Source of the DNA: Rhodobacter sp. CZR27
GTDB taxonomy: Bacteria > Pseudomonadota > Alphaproteobacteria > Rhodobacterales > Rhodobacteraceae
DNA length: 64,000 nucleotides
Reading direction: 5' to 3'
Assembly: GCF_002407205.1 (NCBI RefSeq)
Contig: NZ_CP023548.1
Location: forward strand, 1,698,501-1,762,500
The translations under genes and the position numbers were made by a program. Of this stretch, positions 60,211-64,000 are shown in pieces. The notes under the pieces are model-generated. The model saw nothing but the letters and a program-made list of their open reading frames with translations, made no database searches and was not told the DNA's origin. Each line of letters starts with the position of its first letter. Position 1 is the stretch's first letter.

Positions 60211-61775
60211 TACGAAGCTGTGCGAGGTGAGCGACGTTGCCGCGCGCGCACCAGTGAGCGACATCCTCCGCGTCGATCTCTTCGACCTGCCCATCGCGAC
60301 GTTGGTGTGCAAACAGAACAAGATTTCTGAACTGGCGGAAGGCTGCTCCAGAAGTGTTCAGGTTTCTGGTCGCCACCATGGTGCGCATTGATCGCTTCAA
60401 AGAAGCAATCAATGCGCCTGACGCGCTTTCCCGCAACATGGTAAAGTCGATATTGACCGCGCCGGAGAGCGTGCGGAACGACCAGGAATCCTGCTCGGGA
60501 TCAAACGGCGTACCATCAGACGCGAATGCTTGCCGATATTCAGACCCAACTACATGTGTCGAACTCGTGGGGGATTTCACGAACGACTCTCCTGAACCCG
60601 GACTCCTGTCTTGAAAGCGGCTTCCGTCAAGTAGATCACCTCGGTATTCGGCGGCCATCGTGCTGAGGTAGGACCAACCACCAAGGAAATTGGCGAAGCG
60701 CGCGAAGTCCGCAGCGCTAATCCCGGCCGCAATTGCCCAGTCGGCCAGGCTCTGAATCCAGCCATGTCGAAGGTGGTGCGGCGTGAGGCCTTCGATGCCG
60801 AGATGCTTTCCGAGCTCGTGGACCACCCGGCCAACGGTACGATCGGGGATCGGCGTCCCATGCGTATGGTTGTCATGGCTCAGGAAGATGAAGGGCGAGC
60901 CGCGCTTCTCGGCCGCGTCGCTTCCCGGACCAAACATGTAGTCCTCCAGGGCCTGCGCGACAGTGGGTCCGAAAGGTACAATCCGGTCGAGAGTCTTTGC
61001 ATTCGGCTCACGGTTTCTCGGATCTTCCGGATCGTCATGCCGTCGCTCCACCCGGATCTCGCAGGTCGCAAGTTTAACGTCCTCCGGCTTCAATTGCCGT
61101 GCTTCACCTTGACGGACGCCGGATGCCACCAGCAGGCAGACGAGAGCCCAGTTGCGCCGCGCCATCGCTTCCGTCTTCCAGACGTCGTAGGGATTACCCG
61201 TGGCCACAAAGGCCGCCACCCTGGCCACATCGGCAGCCTTGACGATACTTCGGATCCGCGAGGACTGGATCCTTGGCCGGTGAACCGCTATGCGAGCGGC
61301 CATGTCCTTGCGCGCGCTGATCCGCTCGGCAAGTTCCAGCGAACGCTTTGGAAGATGCGCCTCGGACATGCGCCCGACGAAACAAAAATATCGGGCGGCG
61401 GTCGACAGGCGACGGTACTTCAGGGCGTTACTGACGATGTCGGCCTTCGACATGGCAACCCACCGCCGGATCTCCGTCACCGCTGGCAATGTGATCCGTC
61501 GCAGAGTCTCGGTCTTCAGCCCGCAGGCTTCCGCCAGTGTCTCGATCTCGACCAGATCGAAATAGGCGCCGGCCTCGCGCATTCAGGTCGATGCGCTCCC
61601 GAAGTGCCCAGAGCCCGAGGCGAACCAGATCTGTGGCTTCCGCACTCATGGTCTCTGACCAATGGCCATGAGAACGCCGCGAGAGCGCCAGCGCCGTCGA
61701 GTAGTACGCCGGCGCGCCGGATTCGTCGACGACGGTGACGAAGCGTTCGCCGTATGCGAGGATGTAGCGCCTCAC
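60211..61775 (-). pseudogene. Tyrosine recombinase (integrase), frameshifted and 3'-truncated
   Basis: A site-specific integrase. The N-terminal part starts at GTG 61775 (RRYILAYGERFVTVVDESG) and runs to LGLWALRERIDL; the frame then shifts near 61580 and continues as REAGAYFDLVEIETLAEACG. The catalytic domain keeps Arg in VASGVRQGEARQLK, HHLRHGW, Trp in LGGWSYLSTMAAEY and its Tyr. About 130 further residues run into the right IS end after HLAQLR, so the original C terminus is lost. The extended form resembles members of multi-recombinase modules. It may be one of several original recombinases. Confidence 0.8.
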
Positions 61776-61882
61776 GCGATGAAAATACCGGTCTGTGGCA
61801 GGGGAAACAATAAGTCATTCTGCGCACCTCAGAACGGAAGAAGAACACACTCGGCAAGCTCCTGCAAATACGTCATAAAGGG

Positions 61883-61906
61883 CACAAAACTACCGCTTTG
61901 TGTGGC
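61883..61906. repeat. Right end repeat of the mobile element
   Basis: CACAAAACTACCGCTTTGTG has six-base arms CACAAA and TTTGTG and contains AAACTACCG in direct orientation to the left end. It lies about 110 bases outside the recombinase start and about 110 before rpe. Confidence 0.5.
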
Positions 61907-62014
61907 GATGTTCGGATAATCCGTATTATGTTATCGTGTAGATGAGACTTAAGACCGCCTTGAAGCCTGCGACCCGCATCGGATATTCCGACCTCAACCC
62001 CAAGGAGCGCAGCC

Positions 62015-62725
62015 ATGACCTTTGACCGCCGCATCAAGATCGCCCCGTCGATCCTCTCCGCCGACTTCGCCAATTTCGGCGCCGAATGCCGCGCCATCGA
62101 GGCTCAGGGCTGCGACTGGGTGCATGTCGACGTGATGGACGGCCATTTCGTGCCGAACCTCACCTTCGGCCCGGCGATGTGCGCGGCGATCCGGCCGCAT
62201 ATCAAGGGCGTGATGGACGTCCATCTCATGATCGCGCCGGTCGATCCCTACATCGACGCCTTCGCCTCCGCCGGGGCCGATGTCATCACGGCGCATCTGG
62301 AGGCCGGTCCGCACATCCACCGGACGCTGCAGGCGATCCGCGGCACGGGCCGCAAGGCCGGCCTCGCATTGAACCCCGGCACGGGGCTTGACGCGGTGGC
62401 GCATCTGCTCGACCTGCTCGACCTCGTCTGCATCATGACCGTCAACCCCGGCTTCGGCGGGCAGAAATTCATCGAGAGCCAGGTGGCCAAGGTGCGCGAC
62501 CTGCGCGCGATGATCGGTGACCGGCCGATCCATATCGAGATCGACGGCGGCGTGACGCCGGAGACCGCACCTCTGGTCGCGGCGGCGGGTGCCGACGTGC
62601 TTGTTGCGGGCTCGGCCGTATTCAAGGGCGGCTCGGTGGACAATCCCGCGCCCTATGGCGCAAACATCCGCGCGATCCGCGCCGCGGCCGAAGGCGCGCT
62701 GGGCCAGCAGTTCGCCGCGAAGTGA
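62015..62725 (+). CDS. rpe: Ribulose-phosphate 3-epimerase
   Basis: Interconverts ribulose 5-phosphate and xylulose 5-phosphate (pentose phosphate and Calvin cycles). The 236-residue TIM barrel has KIAPSILSADFANFG at the N terminus, HVDVMDGHFVPNLTFGP (catalytic Asp, about 37-53), VNPGFGGQKFI (about 145) and catalytic Asp in IEIDGGVTPETA (about 180). AAGGAG lies eight bases before the ATG. It starts about 120 bases beyond the right end of the mobile element, so its promoter region may have been altered by the insertion. Confidence 0.95.
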   Translation: MTFDRRIKIAPSILSADFANFGAECRAIEAQGCDWVHVDVMDGHFVPNLTFGPAMCAAIRPHIKGVMDVHLMIAPVDPYIDAFASAGADVITAHLEAGPHIHRTLQAIRGTGRKAGLALNPGTGLDAVAHLLDLLDLVCIMTVNPGFGGQKFIESQVAKVRDLRAMIGDRPIHIEIDGGVTPETAPLVAAAGADVLVAGSAVFKGGSVDNPAPYGANIRAIRAAAEGALGQQFAAK

Positions 62726-62733
62726 TCCCCAAG

Positions 62734-62776
62734 CGACCGGAACCCGTTGCGCTTCAACGTGTTCCGGTCGTTTCTT
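62734..62776 (+). terminator. Intrinsic terminator of rpe
   Basis: CGACCGGAAC (62734-62743) pairs with GTTCCGGTCG (62761-62770). The loop contains a nested CGTTG/CAACG stem, and TTTCTT follows. It lies between convergent rpe and the flavoprotein gene. Confidence 0.85.
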
Positions 62777-62785
62777 CCGGCGGCG

Positions 62786-63970
62786 TCACACCACCGCCCG
62801 CTCGCGGAACGGCCGCTCGGCAAGGATGCGTGCCACGCCGAGATCCGACAGGTCCAGGCTCTGCCAGCCGCCGGTGAGGACATGCTCGGCGATGCCGCGA
62901 CCCACGGCCGGCGCCTGCTGCAGCCCGTGGCCCGAGAATCCGTTCATCAGGAAAAGGTTCGGCAGCCGGGGGTCCGGGCCCAGAATCGCGTTCTGGTCCA
63001 GGGTGTTGTAGGCGTAATGTCCCACCCAGTGGCGGACCACCTTGACCGCGTCGAAGCCGGGGGCTCGGGCGTAGAGCTGCTCCCAGATCACCTCCTCGAA
63101 CAGGTGAAGATCGGGCTCGAAGTCATCGGGATCGCAGGGGCCGTCAAGATCGGGAACAGTCGCGGTGATCCACTGTCCGCCGCGCTCGGGGCGCAGGTAG
63201 AAGCCGCGGTCCACCAGCAGCGGGGCCTCGGGATGCCGGGCGTTCGGCGCATCGATCACGAAGACCGTGCGCTTGCGCGGCTCGACCGGCAGCGGAAGGC
63301 CGGCCATCGCCATGACTTCGGCCGCGCGCGTTCCGGCGGCGTTGATCGCCGCGGCGCAGGCAATCCACTCGCCCGAGGCGAGCCGGACAGCCGTCACCCG
63401 ATCTGCCCCGATGTCGAGACCGGTGACGGTGTCGCGGATGAACTCGGCTCCCTGTGCCTTCGCCGCGGCGCGCAAGCCGTTGAGAAGGCCCATGTTGTCG
63501 AACCACCCCTCGTCACGCGGACCGAAGGAGCCCGCCACGAGGTCGGACGTCTCGAGCCAAGGAAAGCGGCGCTTCAGCGCCTCGGGTGACAGGATCTCGG
63601 TCGCGGCGCCCAGCGCGCGCTGCATGGCCGCGACCTCGGCCAGGACGGCAGCGCCTTCCTCGGTGCCGGTCAGGAAGAGATAGCCGTTCTCGGTCAGGCC
63701 GAGCGAGCCGATGCCGACATCGATCCCCAGGCTGTTGCGGAAGTCGCGGATGAACTCCACCCCGAAGCGCGAGATCGCCACGTTCACCGCGGTGGTGAAC
63801 TGCATCCGGATCGAGGCGACCGAGAGCGCCGTGGAGGCCCGCGCGAAGGTCGTGTCGCGCTCGACCACCACCACGCGGAAACCCGGCTGCATCCGGGTCA
63901 GCCAGAAGGCCGCCGAGGCCCCCATGACCGCGCCGCCGATCACCACCACATCCGCCGTCCGTCCGCTCAT
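62786..63970 (-). CDS. FAD-dependent oxidoreductase, sarcosine oxidase beta-like (DAO family)
   Basis: A 394-residue flavoprotein. The dinucleotide-binding loop VVVIGGAVMGASAAFWLTRM is at the N terminus, ARASTALSVASIRMQFTTAV (about 43-62) binds the flavin region, and NGFSGHGLQQAPAVGRGIAE near the C terminus is typical of DAO/SoxB/DadA-like enzymes. It probably oxidises an N-methyl or amino-acid substrate. No partner subunits are visible within the window. The start is the ATG at 63970; upstream sequence ends at the window border. Confidence 0.85.
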   Translation of the reverse strand: MSGRTADVVVIGGAVMGASAAFWLTRMQPGFRVVVVERDTTFARASTALSVASIRMQFTTAVNVAISRFGVEFIRDFRNSLGIDVGIGSLGLTENGYLFLTGTEEGAAVLAEVAAMQRALGAATEILSPEALKRRFPWLETSDLVAGSFGPRDEGWFDNMGLLNGLRAAAKAQGAEFIRDTVTGLDIGADRVTAVRLASGEWIACAAAINAAGTRAAEVMAMAGLPLPVEPRKRTVFVIDAPNARHPEAPLLVDRGFYLRPERGGQWITATVPDLDGPCDPDDFEPDLHLFEEVIWEQLYARAPGFDAVKVVRHWVGHYAYNTLDQNAILGPDPRLPNLFLMNGFSGHGLQQAPAVGRGIAEHVLTGGWQSLDLSDLGVARILAERPFRERAVV

Positions 63971-64000
63971 GCCCTGCCCCGCTGCCGATTTTCGGCGAGG

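Larger units (their letters stand above)
55881..61896. mobile_element. Decayed tyrosine-recombinase mobile element with putative defence cargo
   Basis: About 6.0 kb between the BaiN-like gene and rpe. All genes are on the minus strand: recombinase pseudogene, IS3-family element, helicase fragment, HEPN/AbiU2-like protein and DUF4041/T5orf172 protein. Lower GC and foreign gene content contrast with both flanks. AAACTACCG occurs directly at 55881-55889 and 61888-61896, and CGGTAGTTTTG at 55930-55940 is an inverted match of CAAAACTACCG at 61886-61896, so these mark likely ends. The borders are inferred, not proven. Confidence 0.6.

Noticed and set aside
54167..61896. Integration of the mobile element into tRNA-Gln
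   Set aside because: A complete flavoprotein gene lies between, and neither tRNA 3' end is repeated at the right border.

Overview
The window is chromosomal DNA from a GC-rich alphaproteobacterium, most likely a Rhodobacterales member (Rhodobacter/Cereibacter/Paracoccus-like). The reasons are the codon use, the aerobic cobalamin gene set (cobF, cobN, cobE with cobW), the paired DUF6477/DUF6456 genes, the Mla-type operon whose permease carries its own STAS domain, and close protein resemblance throughout to this order. The assignment rests on recognition by eye, not on a search.

Layout. 1-2.3 kb: the 3' part of glgX followed by pgm (glycogen and glucose-phosphate metabolism), with glk further on at 11 kb. 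2.3-6.5 kb: a LuxR-type response regulator, a FIST-domain sensor and a hybrid histidine kinase that resemble the NosP/NahK nitric-oxide-sensing module. 6.6-10.8 kb: coxG-coxS-coxL-coxM, a molybdenum hydroxylase of the form II CODH-like type. 12.3-15.6 kb: guaB and a YibH/YibI-like membrane pair. 16.6-21.5 kb: a TetR repressor with a perfect 16-bp operator and the RND efflux pair it probably controls. 21.6-27.4 kb: tgt, an Old Yellow Enzyme, lon, an HU-like protein and two tRNA-Val genes. 27.7-32.8 kb: an Mla-type lipid transporter (permease, ATPase, MlaD, PqiC-like lipoprotein) and an MttB-family methyltransferase. 33-40.5 kb: DUF6477 and DUF6456 proteins, a CorC-like protein, xerD with an exported protein and a 44-residue membrane peptide, then aroK-aroB. 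40.7-51.9 kb: the cobalamin cluster (cobF, A, M, E, L, K, J, I, H, N, W and a DUF1636 gene), with a cobalamin riboswitch upstream of its first part. 52.3-54.1 kb: nnrS and cobO, divergent from the riboswitch. 54.2-55.7 kb: two identical tRNA-Gln genes and a BaiN-like flavoprotein. 62-64 kb: rpe and a sarcosine-oxidase-like flavoprotein.

The clearly accessory part is 55.9-61.9 kb, a decayed mobile element. From right to left on the minus strand it holds a frameshifted tyrosine recombinase, a broken IS3-family element, the C-terminal piece of a RecD/UvrD-type helicase, a HEPN/AbiU2-like protein with an Rx5H motif, and a membrane-anchored DUF4041 + T5orf172 (GIY-YIG) protein. Short att-like repeats lie at both edges. 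The IS has no target-site duplication and separates two unrelated truncated genes, which points to an IS-associated deletion. Within the IS are four short palindromic insertions in two sequence classes. The two members of one class differ only by paired, compensatory changes in a hairpin stem.

How the genes work together: many neighbours overlap by 1-8 bases (glgX/pgm, FIST/kinase, mlaE/mlaF, xerD and its upstream gene, aroK/aroB, most cob genes, nnrS/cobO), so these are tight, translationally coupled operons. Two loci suggest handling of nitric oxide: the FIST/kinase module and nnrS. The second is coupled to a cobalamin gene, which is worth testing because cobalamins react with NO.
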